This document shows, one piece after another, positions 1 to 7,941 of a DNA stretch of 52,708 nucleotides. This DNA comes from Planctomycetaceae bacterium (lineage in GTDB: Bacteria; Planctomycetota; Planctomycetia; Planctomycetales; Planctomycetaceae): assembly GCA_021732975.1 (NCBI GenBank), contig JAKFWC010000002.1:1-52708 (forward strand), written 5' to 3'. Within the stretch, counting starts at the first letter, position 1, and each line of letters starts with the position of its first letter. The position numbers and the translations under genes are program-made. The notes beneath the pieces are model-generated. The model was not told where the DNA came from. It ran no database searches and saw nothing but the letters and a program-made list of their open reading frames with translations.

Positions 1-1943
1 GGCGGGGGGTCGCCGAGAATCTGTTCGAGCACCCAGCGGCCGCGCTTCACCGGTGATGTGCGCGTGGGGTTCGATGTCACCGTGAGAATGCTGGCTTGCG
101 TTAATAGTCCACCGCGTTGATCGGGGCTGAGCGACACGCGGACGAAATCACGCCGGGGGATCGGGCTCCCTTTCTCGCGATGCGGCGGCTGACCTTCCCA
201 GTTGCCATTGGTGTCGGCAATCCCATAGTGCTTTGCGAGTGTCTCATTCAAATACGTGAAGTCGGCATCGACAAAATCGAGAATGCTGCGGTCTTCGCGG
301 ATGATCTCGCCGATGAACATTTCCGTTTCGCGCTGCATCGACTTCCGCAGGCGGTCATCGAAGCCGGGGAACATCTTTGCATCGGGGGCAACGGTCTTGA
401 GTCGTTGCAGTTCGAGCCATTGCATCGCGAAGTTTTCGACGAGTGCTTCCGCCTTCTTGTCCGTGAGCATCCGTTTTACCTGGGCATCAATGTTCGCGTT
501 GAGTTCGCCCTTGGTGGCGAGCGCCATCAGTTCGTCGTCAGGCATCGTGCTCCAGAGGAAGTACGACAGCCGAGACGCCAATTGAAACTCATCGAGCGGT
601 CGCGGCTCCGGCGCTTCGGGACGGTCATCGAGTTCCATGCGGAACAAGAACTTGGGCGACACGAGTACGGCGATCAGCGCCCGTTGGATGCCCCCTTCCC
701 AATTCAGCCCGGCGGCCATGTCGGCTTCCACACGCTTGGCGAACCGCTCGACTTCATCCGGTTGTGCGGGACGACGGAAGGCACGGGACATCAGCCGCGT
801 CAGGACTACGCGCGTCTGGACTTCTTTCGGTTGAGTCGCATCACACGCCAGCAACACGCGGTGCGTTTTCGGCCGGGTATCGAGCGGGCCTTCGAGGTTG
901 AAGTAGTCGACATGCAATGTCACCGGCGGTTGATCGTCCGGCGTTTTGAAGAGCGCGATCGCCATCCGTTTCAGATCGAGATTCGGCGGAACTTTCACTT
1001 CGATGGAGTCGGGTTTGTCCTTGTCCCGCGATTGCACTTCCTGCGTGTGCAGAATGACAAACGGCCGCAGCGCAGGGACCGCTTTGCCGAAGAGCTGATT
1101 CGCTTCGTCATCCGTCACACCCTGGGCCAGACCCGGACCGTGCGCAAGGATCGCAATCCGCACCGGCTGGCCTTCCGCCGCCTCGGCATAGAACTTCGAG
1201 CGGAAGATGTACTCGCCATCGTCGGGGACTTTGTATTCGTAGTGCAGCGGCCCGGTGAAGATGGCGTTGTCATTCGGCTTGGTTGAGATCGGTCGGTACT
1301 TGCCATCGGGGACATCCTTCCCCGCGGGTTCCAGATACTTCGCATCCATGTGCCGCTTGGGCGGTGCCGGCAACACGGGAACGATGGCCTGATTGGCAAT
1401 GCCTTCAGCCGCCACGAAATAGCGTTCCATCAGCACCGGTGGCAGCGAAAGCACGTCGCCGATGTTGTCGAACCCGTAGCCGATGTCATCGGTCGGAAAA
1501 TCGTCGGCCGGGTTGAAGTCCACGCCAACGAGATCGCGGATCGTGTTGTTGTACTCAGTCCGATTCAACCGCCGCAGCGTCACGCGGCCGGGATCGGGTT
1601 TCGCCTTGCGATCCGCGTCTTCGTAAATCGCGCGGACCAGCTTGCCTACGAATTCGACATCCTCTTTTGTCGGCCGCGGTTCGTCTTCCGGCGGCATATC
1701 ACCGGTTTCGATCCGCTTGAGAATCGCCATCCAAGTCTTGCGTCCCACCACGAGGGACTGCGTGTCGACATAACGGTCCAGCGTCAGACTGCCTTCGGAC
1801 TTGCCATCAGCGTGACACTTCGCGCAGTGCTTTTTCAGAAAGTCGACACCGGCGGGGGCGAACGACGGGGCAGCATCCTCCGCGGCACAGGGGACCGCAA
1901 TCGCGCAGAGAATCACCATCAACAACGAGGGTCGGAAGATCAT
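1..1943 (-). CDS. DUF1592/DUF1587/DUF1588 planctomycete cytochrome-c protein (C-terminus outside window)
   Basis: I read this frame directly from the minus strand; it is open from ATG at 1943 to the window edge (647 codons), so the end is partial. A signal peptide covers about residues 1-20. A haem-c motif CAKCH lies at residues 40-44 (PSCyt1 domain). A DUF1587-like segment follows (RRLNRTEYNNTIRDL, about 120-170). A beta-rich carbohydrate-binding-like middle comes next, then DUF1592 (DEFQLASRLSYFLW, about 455-470) and the start of DUF1588 (DQRGGLLTQASIL near the edge). The usual C-terminal DUF1585 would lie beyond base 1. These large exported proteins are characteristic of Planctomycetes and Verrucomicrobia. 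They are thought to be redox or polysaccharide-associated, but their exact reaction is unknown. The family call is firm; the function is not. Confidence 0.9.
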   Translation of the reverse strand, partial: MIFRPSLLMVILCAIAVPCAAEDAAPSFAPAGVDFLKKHCAKCHADGKSEGSLTLDRYVDTQSLVVGRKTWMAILKRIETGDMPPEDEPRPTKEDVEFVGKLVRAIYEDADRKAKPDPGRVTLRRLNRTEYNNTIRDLVGVDFNPADDFPTDDIGYGFDNIGDVLSLPPVLMERYFVAAEGIANQAIVPVLPAPPKRHMDAKYLEPAGKDVPDGKYRPISTKPNDNAIFTGPLHYEYKVPDDGEYIFRSKFYAEAAEGQPVRIAILAHGPGLAQGVTDDEANQLFGKAVPALRPFVILHTQEVQSRDKDKPDSIEVKVPPNLDLKRMAIALFKTPDDQPPVTLHVDYFNLEGPLDTRPKTHRVLLACDATQPKEVQTRVVLTRLMSRAFRRPAQPDEVERFAKRVEADMAAGLNWEGGIQRALIAVLVSPKFLFRMELDDRPEAPEPRPLDEFQLASRLSYFLWSTMPDDELMALATKGELNANIDAQVKRMLTDKKAEALVENFAMQWLELQRLKTVAPDAKMFPGFDDRLRKSMQRETEMFIGEIIREDRSILDFVDADFTYLNETLAKHYGIADTNGNWEGQPPHREKGSPIPRRDFVRVSLSPDQRGGLLTQASILTVTSNPTRTSPVKRGRWVLEQILGDPP

Positions 1944-2031
1944 CAGGGCAGGCTCAGGCAGGCGGGCAACGAATCGGTGGGCGTTGATTCAGAATAACCC
2001 CCAGTTTGGCAAGCGTCTACCCCAATCGGAA

Positions 2032-2055
2032 GCCCAGGGAATGCATTCCCTGGGC
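2032..2055. repeat. 24-nt palindrome, GCCCA family copy R1
   Basis: Perfect 10-bp stem GCCCAGGGAA / TTCCCTGGGC around loop TGCA. It lies between the hisB stop and the start of the DUF1592 gene and is preceded by AA, as in other copies. It belongs to the six-copy family discussed in the findings. It could also act as a terminator stem for hisB, but no T-run follows. Confidence 0.85.
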
Positions 2056-2064
2056 AGTTCCCAG

Positions 2065-2652
2065 TCAGAGCGTCCCCTTCGACGATGGCACGCCCGTCTG
2101 CCGCGGGTCAATCGTCACCGCCTGTCGTAGAGCGCGAGCCGTGGCTTTGAAGGTCGCTTCGGAAATGTGATGGCTGTTCGTGCCATGATGCAGGACGAGG
2201 TGCAGGTTCATCATCGCGTTGGCAGTGACGGCGTACCAGAATTCTTCGACGAGTTCCGTATCGAACGTGCCGATTTTTTCCGTCGGAAACTTCACCGCAT
2301 AGACGAACTTGGTACGGCCGCTGAGATCGAGGGCCGACGTGACCAGCGTTTCCTCCATCGGCAACGTCATACTGCCGTAACGGTTGATCCCCTGTTTGTC
2401 ACCGACGGCCTGCCGAATCGCGGTGCCGAGGCAGATGCCGACATCTTCCGCCGTGTGGTGATCATCGACGTGCAGATCACCCTTGGCGGTCACTTCGAGA
2501 TCGAACAGGCCGTGTTTCGCGAAGAGGTGCAGCATGTGGTCGAGGAAACCGATACCAGTCGACACCTTCGCCTGTCCGGTACCGTCGAGATTCAGCGACA
2601 GCGCGATTTCGGTTTCGCCGGTCTTGCGCGTCAGTGCATGTTGTCGCGGCAT
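2065..2652 (-). CDS. hisB: Imidazoleglycerol-phosphate dehydratase
   Basis: This 195-aa protein is the normal length of a monofunctional HisB. It dehydrates imidazole-glycerol phosphate to imidazole-acetol phosphate in histidine biosynthesis (cytosol, Mn-dependent). Metal-ligand motifs are intact: [16 protein letters not shown], the first histidine cluster [11 protein letters not shown] (about residues 68-78), and the second [12 protein letters not shown] near the C-terminus. The ATG at 2652 has GAGGA about 9 nt upstream. It is downstream of hisC on the same strand, but a pair of GCCCA-family hairpins fills the 93-bp gap between them, so co-transcription is uncertain. The identification is secure. 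Confidence 0.97.
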   Translation of the reverse strand: MPRQHALTRKTGETEIALSLNLDGTGQAKVSTGIGFLDHMLHLFAKHGLFDLEVTAKGDLHVDDHHTAEDVGICLGTAIRQAVGDKQGINRYGSMTLPMEETLVTSALDLSGRTKFVYAVKFPTEKIGTFDTELVEEFWYAVTANAMMNLHLVLHHGTNSHHISEATFKATARALRQAVTIDPRQTGVPSSKGTL

Positions 2653-2669
2653 GTTTCACATCCTCGGAA

Positions 2670-2693
2670 GCCCACGGTTTCTGAACCGTGGGT
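2670..2693 (+). repeat. 24-nt palindrome, GCCCA family copy R2
   Basis: Perfect stem with end GCCCA and inner stem CGGTT / AACCG around loop TCTG, closing with TGGGT. It forms a head-to-head pair with the copy at 2721-2744, separated by 27 nt that include the T-rich run TTTTATTTTT. It lies between hisB and hisC. Confidence 0.9.
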
Positions 2694-2720
2694 TGCATTG
2701 TTTTATTTTTAAGGGAAGAG

Positions 2721-2744
2721 ACCCACGGTTCAGAAACCGTGGGC
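2721..2744 (-). repeat. 24-nt palindrome, GCCCA family copy R3
   Basis: Inverted copy of the element at 2670-2693, with identical stem and loop when read on the minus strand, followed there by CTC. It begins one base downstream of the hisC stop codon. It could serve as a transcript end or mRNA-stabilising stem for hisC. Confidence 0.9.
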
Positions 2745-2745
2745 G

Positions 2746-3828
2746 TCAGGGGTTCACAATCTGTTTGAGCACCGACAACAGCGTGTCGATTTCTGTGTCC
2801 GTTCCCACGGTAATGCGTAAACCGTCGAGGACACCGTCGTTCGCCCAGGCGACATCGCGGTAGACCATGTACCGGACGAGAATCTTGCGCTGCTTGAGGG
2901 ATTCATATAATTCACGGTGACTGCGGTCCGGGTGCGTCGCCCAAACGAAGTTCGCTTGGGATGGCGTGACATCGAAGCCGAGTGCCTGCAGACCCGCGTC
3001 GAGGCGTTGCCGGGTCGCACGAATTTTGGCGACGTTATTCAGCATCCATGCCTGATCGGAAATCGCCGCTGTCGCCGCAGCGAGGGCGATGGCGTCGCAG
3101 TTGTAGCTGTCCTTCACCTTTCGCATGCCAGCGATCAGATCGGGATGCGCGATCGCGAAGCCGAAGCGAATGCCCGCGAGACTGTACGATTTGCTGAAGG
3201 TTCGCGTGATGACCATCTGCTGACCGAGCGGTGACCGCAGCATCTCGGCCCGATGCGGCGTGTCCGCGAAATCGCCGTACGCTTCGTCAAGGACCAACAC
3301 GCCCTGCGGCGGCACCAACTCCTGCAACGTCGCGTCATCCCAACGGTTGCCCGATGGCGAATTGGGATTGGGGACCAAAGCCAGCCGGGCATTTTCCAAC
3401 CACTTTTTTGAGGCGGGCATGTCCCACGACCAATCGGGATTCAACAGCATCCGCGCGTGCCGGGCGTCCTGAATGTCGGCGAGCGTTTCGTACAGGATGT
3501 AGCTGGGGTATGGATATACGGTGAGTTCGTGCGAATCGACAAACGACCGCATGAGGATCGTCAGGATTTCATCGCTGCCGTTGCCGGGGAGAATCCAGTC
3601 GGGCTCGACGTGGAAGACATCAGCGGCCGCACGACGAAACGCCGTGCTCAACGGATCGGGGTAGAGATTCAGCCGTCCTTTCGCCGCGGCGGTGATCGCT
3701 TCCACCACCATCGGCGACGGCGGGTACGGATTTTCGTTGGTGTTCAGTTTGATCCACCCGGTGTCCTGGGGCTGTTCCCCCGGAGCATATCCGGCGATGC
3801 GATCAATGGCGGTGCGAAACAAACTCAT
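2746..3828 (-). CDS. hisC: Histidinol-phosphate aminotransferase
   Basis: This is a 360-aa fold-type I PLP aminotransferase that converts imidazole-acetol phosphate to histidinol phosphate using glutamate. Visible motifs: WIKLNTNENPYPPSP near the N-terminus, LPGNGSDEIL (PLP phosphate contact), NPNSPSGNRW, VLDEAYGDF, and the PLP-lysine segment RTFSKSYSLAGIRFGF. The reading frame can be extended upstream to a TTG at 3840, but the ATG at 3828 gives the standard N-terminus (MSLFRTAIDRI) and is preferred. It is followed immediately by the hairpin pair and then hisB. The divergent moxR operon starts about 300 bp away. Confidence 0.95.
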   Translation of the reverse strand: MSLFRTAIDRIAGYAPGEQPQDTGWIKLNTNENPYPPSPMVVEAITAAAKGRLNLYPDPLSTAFRRAAADVFHVEPDWILPGNGSDEILTILMRSFVDSHELTVYPYPSYILYETLADIQDARHARMLLNPDWSWDMPASKKWLENARLALVPNPNSPSGNRWDDATLQELVPPQGVLVLDEAYGDFADTPHRAEMLRSPLGQQMVITRTFSKSYSLAGIRFGFAIAHPDLIAGMRKVKDSYNCDAIALAAATAAISDQAWMLNNVAKIRATRQRLDAGLQALGFDVTPSQANFVWATHPDRSHRELYESLKQRKILVRYMVYRDVAWANDGVLDGLRITVGTDTEIDTLLSVLKQIVNP

Positions 3829-4126
3829 GCGGACTCTCAATTCGGGACACGAAACCGTGGATTGTCGGTCCGCGTCAGAAAAACTGCAACCCGATCACTG
3901 ACAACGGCAGGCGTGTTTGAGGTTCGCCATTGCGCATGAGGTTTCTTTCGATCCAAGTTTTTCCCATAACAGTTCCAACAGAATATCCGCTGCAAACGTT
4001 CTTCATTTCTTCACCAAATGTGTGTTTGCGTCCACTGACCGGGAGCGATACAGTGATCCTGTCTGTAACCAGCGATCGCTGTCGAAGTTGTCCTGCTCGA
4101 AGATTTCTCGGAGGGCTCGGTCACTT
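3829..4126. promoter_or_regulatory. Divergent intergenic region, hisC / moxR
   Basis: A 298-bp gap between two divergent starts, so promoters for both directions should lie here. I see one sigma70-like candidate for moxR (listed separately) and no repeat or small gene that I would defend. A short open frame reads through into moxR, but its N-terminus has no family resemblance. Confidence 0.4.
4026..4054 (+). promoter_or_regulatory. Possible sigma70-type promoter for the moxR operon
   Basis: TTGCGT, 17-nt spacer, TACAGT, ending about 70 nt before the moxR ATG. It was found by eye only; promoters in planctomycetes are poorly characterised, so this is a weak call. Confidence 0.3.
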
Positions 4127-5167
4127 ATGGTTTCCTCGCACACGGACTCCCCGGCTCCGGAGATTCCCGCCGGTACGGCCGAGTTCATCCGCCGGATTCG
4201 CGAGCGGATCGCCACCGTCGTCGTCGGTCAGGATATTGTCGTCGAGCGATTATTGATCGCACTGTTTACGAGCGGACACCTCTTATTACAGGGTGTCCCC
4301 GGACTGGCAAAAACACTGCTGGTCTCGGTCCTCGCGAAGACAATTGAACTGGGCTTCAAACGGGTGCAGTTCACCGTCGACCTGCTGCCCGGCGACATTC
4401 TGGGCTCGGAAATTCTCGATCAGCGAACGAATGAATTCCGCACCCACCGCGGGCCGATCTTCACCAATCTGCTGCTCGCTGACGAAATCAATCGGGCTGC
4501 GCCGAAAGTGCAAAGTGCATTGCTCGAAGCCATGCAGGAACGCAAAGTCACGATTGGCAATGTGACGTATCCGCTCCCCGCGCCGTTCGTGGTGATTGCC
4601 ACCCAGAACCCCATCGAACAAAGCGGGACGTTTGAACTGCCCGAAGCCCAGCTCGACCGCTTTCTCCTCTGTCACCGCTTCCATTACCCCGAGCGTGAAG
4701 AAGAGAAAGAAATTCTGCGGCGAAACGTCAACCTCGGCGTCCGCCGTGAAGACAAGGGGGCCGTGGCGAACAGCGAGTTCGATGTCCTCGCGCAGGAGCC
4801 CGTGGGTTCAACCGACGATCTCGTCCAGGCGATGGAAGCGGTCCACCATATTCATGTGAGCGAAACCTTTATCGATCACGTCGTCTCGCTGGTGAACCGC
4901 ACTCGCGAACATCCGGCGGTGGAACTCGGCTGCAGCCCGCGGGCCGGCATCGCGCTCATCAAAGCGTCCCGCGCGCGGGCGTTGATTCACGGCCGCACTT
5001 ATGTTGTCCCCGGCGATTTGTTCGCCCTTGCCGAAGATGCGATGCTGCACCGGATGCGGCTCACGTATGAAGCGCTCGCAGAAGGTTACACCGGGGCCGA
5101 TTTGCTGAAATCGCTGTTGCACGAGTTCGGGGACGCCCCACATCGGAATGGCTACGTTAAGGTGTAA
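4127..5167 (+). CDS. MoxR-family AAA+ ATPase
   Basis: This 346-aa cytosolic ATPase is of the MoxR/RavA type, thought to act as a chaperone that helps VWA partners mature or insert metal. Walker A GVPGLAKT is at residues 56-63, Walker B LLLADEIN near 115, sensor-1 VVIATQNPIEQSGTFELP near 155, then the C-terminal lid domain. The upstream frame stays open to 3917, but ATG 4127 has GGAGGG about 12 nt upstream and matches the family N-terminus. It is the first gene of a seven-gene block that continues with DUF58 and two VWA genes, the standard MoxR context. The family is certain; the client is inferred from neighbours. Confidence 0.95.
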   Translation: MVSSHTDSPAPEIPAGTAEFIRRIRERIATVVVGQDIVVERLLIALFTSGHLLLQGVPGLAKTLLVSVLAKTIELGFKRVQFTVDLLPGDILGSEILDQRTNEFRTHRGPIFTNLLLADEINRAAPKVQSALLEAMQERKVTIGNVTYPLPAPFVVIATQNPIEQSGTFELPEAQLDRFLLCHRFHYPEREEEKEILRRNVNLGVRREDKGAVANSEFDVLAQEPVGSTDDLVQAMEAVHHIHVSETFIDHVVSLVNRTREHPAVELGCSPRAGIALIKASRARALIHGRTYVVPGDLFALAEDAMLHRMRLTYEALAEGYTGADLLKSLLHEFGDAPHRNGYVKV

Positions 5168-5184
5168 GAGGTCGTTGAAATGGT

Positions 5185-5262
5185 GTGTGCCACGGCCGTG
5201 TCGGTCGTGCGACGTAGCCAAACGCTCCGTCAATTCGCACGGCCGACACGGCCGTGGCACAC
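5185..5262. repeat. Long inverted repeat (28-bp arms) between moxR and DUF58 gene
   Basis: Arm 5185-5212 is complementary to 5235-5262 with one G-U type mismatch; the loop is 22 nt. Each arm contains the self-complementary core CCACGGCCGTG. It starts 17 nt after the moxR stop. The sequence is unrelated to the GCCCA family. No T-run follows, so it is not a classical terminator. Confidence 0.85.
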
Positions 5263-5294
5263 GGTTCTGGTCGCGAATTGCTGTGGGGATTTCC

Positions 5295-6155
5295 TTGGAC
5301 GGATACATCGCCAGCAACGAGTACCTCGATTCGCGGCAATTCCACATTGCCGTGCGACGCCTCGCGGATAGTTTGGGTTTCGGTGCGGACCGATCGGCGG
5401 CACTCGGTCCAGGGTTGGAATATGTGCAGTCGCGGTTGTACGCCCCTGGCGATCCGGTGAAATCGATCGACTGGCGTGTCACCGCCCGCACACGCAAACA
5501 CCACGTCAAAGAGTTTGAAGCCCCGCGGCGACTCCCGGCGTATCTGCTGATCGATACGTCCGCATCGATGACCATCCGCTCGGGCAAACATAGCAAATAC
5601 GAAACCGCGATCTTCATTGCTGGTGGGTTGGCACTGGCATGTCTCGACCGTATCAGCCCTGTGGGTGTGCTTGGCGTCGGTGATTCGCGGCTGCATGTTC
5701 GGCCGAGTCTTTCCCGCGAAACCGTGCTCGGATGGTTGCATCGTCTACGGGAGTACAATGTCAATGAACCGACACGCATGGCGTCGCGCATCGCGCAGTT
5801 GGCCCCGCAATTGGGGGAACGGACGCTGCTCATCGTGCTCAGCGATTTGCACGAACCCGACGCGCTGCCGGTGTTGAAAAGCCTCGCGCAACGACACGAT
5901 TGCATCGTCCTGCAATTCCGCGATCCTGCCGAACGGGGCCTGCCGGGAGCCGGGTGGCTTCGAGCGCGAGAAGCCGAAACGGGCCGCACAGCCGTGGCTC
6001 GCGGAGGCGTGACGTGGAGTGACCCGGAAGCGATCGCTCAGGAACTGCGGCGCGGGGCGGTCCATCATCTGTTGATCGATGTCGACCAACCCTACATTCC
6101 CCGCCTGCGGCATTTCTTCCGCTCCCGCGGTGCCACCGGACAAGGAACGCGCTGA
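5295..6155 (+). CDS. DUF58 domain protein of the MoxR operon
   Basis: 286 aa from a TTG start at 5295, with GGGGAT about 6 nt upstream; an in-frame GTG at 5283 is the alternative. The frame stays open further upstream to 5148, but that part is only the inverted repeat in translation. DUF58 hallmarks: ALGPGLEYVQSRLYAPGD, DPVKSIDWRVTARTRKHHVK and the VWA-like strand LLIDTSASMTIRSG. Family members sit next to MoxR ATPases and are presumed partners or clients; the biochemical role is not established. The stop overlaps the next ATG by one base (TGATG). Confidence 0.9.
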   Translation: MDGYIASNEYLDSRQFHIAVRRLADSLGFGADRSAALGPGLEYVQSRLYAPGDPVKSIDWRVTARTRKHHVKEFEAPRRLPAYLLIDTSASMTIRSGKHSKYETAIFIAGGLALACLDRISPVGVLGVGDSRLHVRPSLSRETVLGWLHRLREYNVNEPTRMASRIAQLAPQLGERTLLIVLSDLHEPDALPVLKSLAQRHDCIVLQFRDPAERGLPGAGWLRAREAETGRTAVARGGVTWSDPEAIAQELRRGAVHHLLIDVDQPYIPRLRHFFRSRGATGQGTR

Positions 6156-7021
6156 TGGACCATCGCGATTGTTTGTCGTGGATTGTTGTCGCTGTGGTTG
6201 CCGTTTTCGGCGCGTGCGGCGAATTGCTCGCCGAGGAGAAATCGGAACCACCCACATCGCGGTCGACGGTCGGGGTATCAGCGACGATTTCCCAGATCGT
6301 GATTCCCGGCGCGGAACTTGAAATCAAACCGGTGGATGATCGAAAGGCCCCGGTTGTCGTGCGGATCACCGGCACGTTCAAGCACGGCAGCGATTATCGG
6401 TACGACCTCGAATACTACGGCTTGGAACCGGGCCGATTTGATCTGCGCGATTTCCTGCAACGCAAAGACCGCTCGGCAATGGACAGTGCTCCGCCGTTGT
6501 GGGTCGATGTCGCGTCACGATTGCCCGCCGGACAGATTTTGCCGTCGAGCTTTTCCGCCACGTCGTTGCCCTCACTCGGAGGTTATCGAACCACGATGTT
6601 CGGTTTGTTCGCCGTCTGGGCGGGAATCACGTTGTGGCTCGCGCTGGGCCGACGACGGGCGCGGTTGAAAGCCAGAATGATCGAACGCATCCCGTCGCTG
6701 GCCGACCGGCTGCATCCATTAGTGACACAAGCGGTCACGGGAAAGTTATCCCCGGAAGGACAAGCGGAACTGGAACGATTGCTGCTCGGCTATTGGCGAA
6801 CCCGGTTGGGTTTGATGGACGCCGATCCGGCCGCGGCGATGACCGCTTTACAACGGCATCCCGACGCCGGGCCCGTCGTGCGCCAACTGGAGGAATGGCT
6901 GCATCGCCGCGACGGTCATGGCCACGTCGATGTCGCGACAATTCTCGCACCGTATCAGAACGTGTGTGATGAAGCAGAACTCGTCGGTACCACGGTTTCC
7001 ACTCACGGGGAGAACCGCTGA
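6155..7021 (+). CDS. Membrane protein of the MoxR/VWA operon, function unknown
   Basis: 288 aa. A hydrophobic export segment lies at residues 7-26. A periplasmic beta-rich part (about 35-140) follows, then a single transmembrane helix TMFGLFAVWAGITLWLALG near residue 150 and a basic cytosolic tail (RRRARLKARMIER) with helical segments. The layout resembles DUF4381-like or BatC-position proteins found between DUF58 and VWA genes in such operons, but I could not match a named domain. The start overlaps the DUF58 stop and AAGGA lies upstream, so translational coupling is likely. Confidence 0.75.
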   Translation: MDHRDCLSWIVVAVVAVFGACGELLAEEKSEPPTSRSTVGVSATISQIVIPGAELEIKPVDDRKAPVVVRITGTFKHGSDYRYDLEYYGLEPGRFDLRDFLQRKDRSAMDSAPPLWVDVASRLPAGQILPSSFSATSLPSLGGYRTTMFGLFAVWAGITLWLALGRRRARLKARMIERIPSLADRLHPLVTQAVTGKLSPEGQAELERLLLGYWRTRLGLMDADPAAAMTALQRHPDAGPVVRQLEEWLHRRDGHGHVDVATILAPYQNVCDEAELVGTTVSTHGENR

Positions 7022-7023
7022 CG

Positions 7024-7941
7024 ATGTCGTTCGGTTACCCGTGGATGTTGCTTCTGCTGATTGTGCCGGGGGCGATGCTGTATCGTCAGATCCGGGGTTA
7101 TGATCGTCGGCCGCTCGCACTTCCCGTCGATTTTTCCAGCGTGCGTTCGTCGCGCTGGATGGCGGCGACCATCGGCTTCGCAGAGCTGTTACCGACCTTC
7201 GTCGCCGCCGCGGTGATTGTGCTGCTCGCCGGCCCGGAACGTCTCGGGCAACCGGTCTCCAAGCGGGTGATGACGAACATCGAACTCTGCGTCGACGTTT
7301 CCGGCAGCATGACCGCCCCGTTTGGCGAAGGAACGCGTTATGACGGTTCCATGGCCGCGATCAATGATTTCGTCGACTTCCGCAAGGGGGACGCCTTCGG
7401 TCTCACCTTCTTCGGCAACAACGTGCTGCATTGGGTACCGCTGACGAATGACACGTCGGCCGTGAAATGCAGCGTGCCCTTCATGCAGCCGCGGAAACTT
7501 CCCCCGTGGATGGGAGGCACCGAAATCGGCAAAGCGGTGACCGCGTGTCAGAAAGTGCTCACCGAACGGCAAGAAGGCGACCGCATCATCATTCTGGTGA
7601 CGGACGGCATCAGCGGCGACCTCTTCAACGGCGGAGACATCGATCTCGCGAGGAAACTCGCAGCCGATCGGATCACACTCTATTCCATTCACGTCGCCGA
7701 AGGAGACGTACCCGACCTGATTGTGAACCTGTCGCACCTCACCGGCGGCGAAGTCTTTGAAGCCGGCGACCCGCAAGGCTTGAAGGAGATTTTTCAGAAA
7801 ATCGACATTATGCAGCAGACGAAAATGGAGCGCGCCGCACCGGAACGGCAGGACAATTTCGCCCCGGTCTGCTTGGCCGCGTTGAGTCTGCTTGCGGCAT
7901 CGGTGCTGTCATCGTTCGGACTGAGGTACACGCCATGGTAG
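7024..7941 (+). CDS. VWA-domain membrane protein (BatA-like)
   Basis: 305 aa. N-terminal membrane helices (about 5-18 and 55-72) are followed by a von Willebrand A domain with the MIDAS motif DVSGSM (about residues 97-102) and TDGISGD near 196. The C-terminus returns to the membrane (VCLAALSLLAASVLSSFGL). The order MoxR-DUF58-x-VWA-VWA matches the Bacteroides aerotolerance (Bat) type operon. GGGAGAA precedes the ATG. It overlaps the next gene by 7 bp. The domain call is firm; the physiological role (stress or envelope) is inferred from related operons. Confidence 0.88.
   Translation: MSFGYPWMLLLLIVPGAMLYRQIRGYDRRPLALPVDFSSVRSSRWMAATIGFAELLPTFVAAAVIVLLAGPERLGQPVSKRVMTNIELCVDVSGSMTAPFGEGTRYDGSMAAINDFVDFRKGDAFGLTFFGNNVLHWVPLTNDTSAVKCSVPFMQPRKLPPWMGGTEIGKAVTACQKVLTERQEGDRIIILVTDGISGDLFNGGDIDLARKLAADRITLYSIHVAEGDVPDLIVNLSHLTGGEVFEAGDPQGLKEIFQKIDIMQQTKMERAAPERQDNFAPVCLAALSLLAASVLSSFGLRYTPW

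Noticed and set aside
117..1286. 389-codon open frame on the plus strand
   Set aside because: It is antisense to the DUF1592 gene, whose minus-strand frame carries CxxCH, DUF1587, DUF1592 and DUF1588 motifs; the plus frame has no family features.
2032..2055. Single GCCCA palindrome read simply as a rho-independent terminator
   Set aside because: No T-run follows on either strand, and the same fixed-end structure recurs in other places, including paired copies; the repeat-family reading fits better, though a terminator role is not excluded.
5148..5294. Longer N-terminus for the DUF58 protein
   Set aside because: It is the translation of the inverted repeat at 5185-5262; the family N-terminus begins near the TTG at 5295.
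4808..5989. 393-codon minus-strand frame across moxR and DUF58 genes
   Set aside because: Antisense to two well-supported genes; Arg/Ser-rich composition typical of shadow frames in GC-rich DNA.
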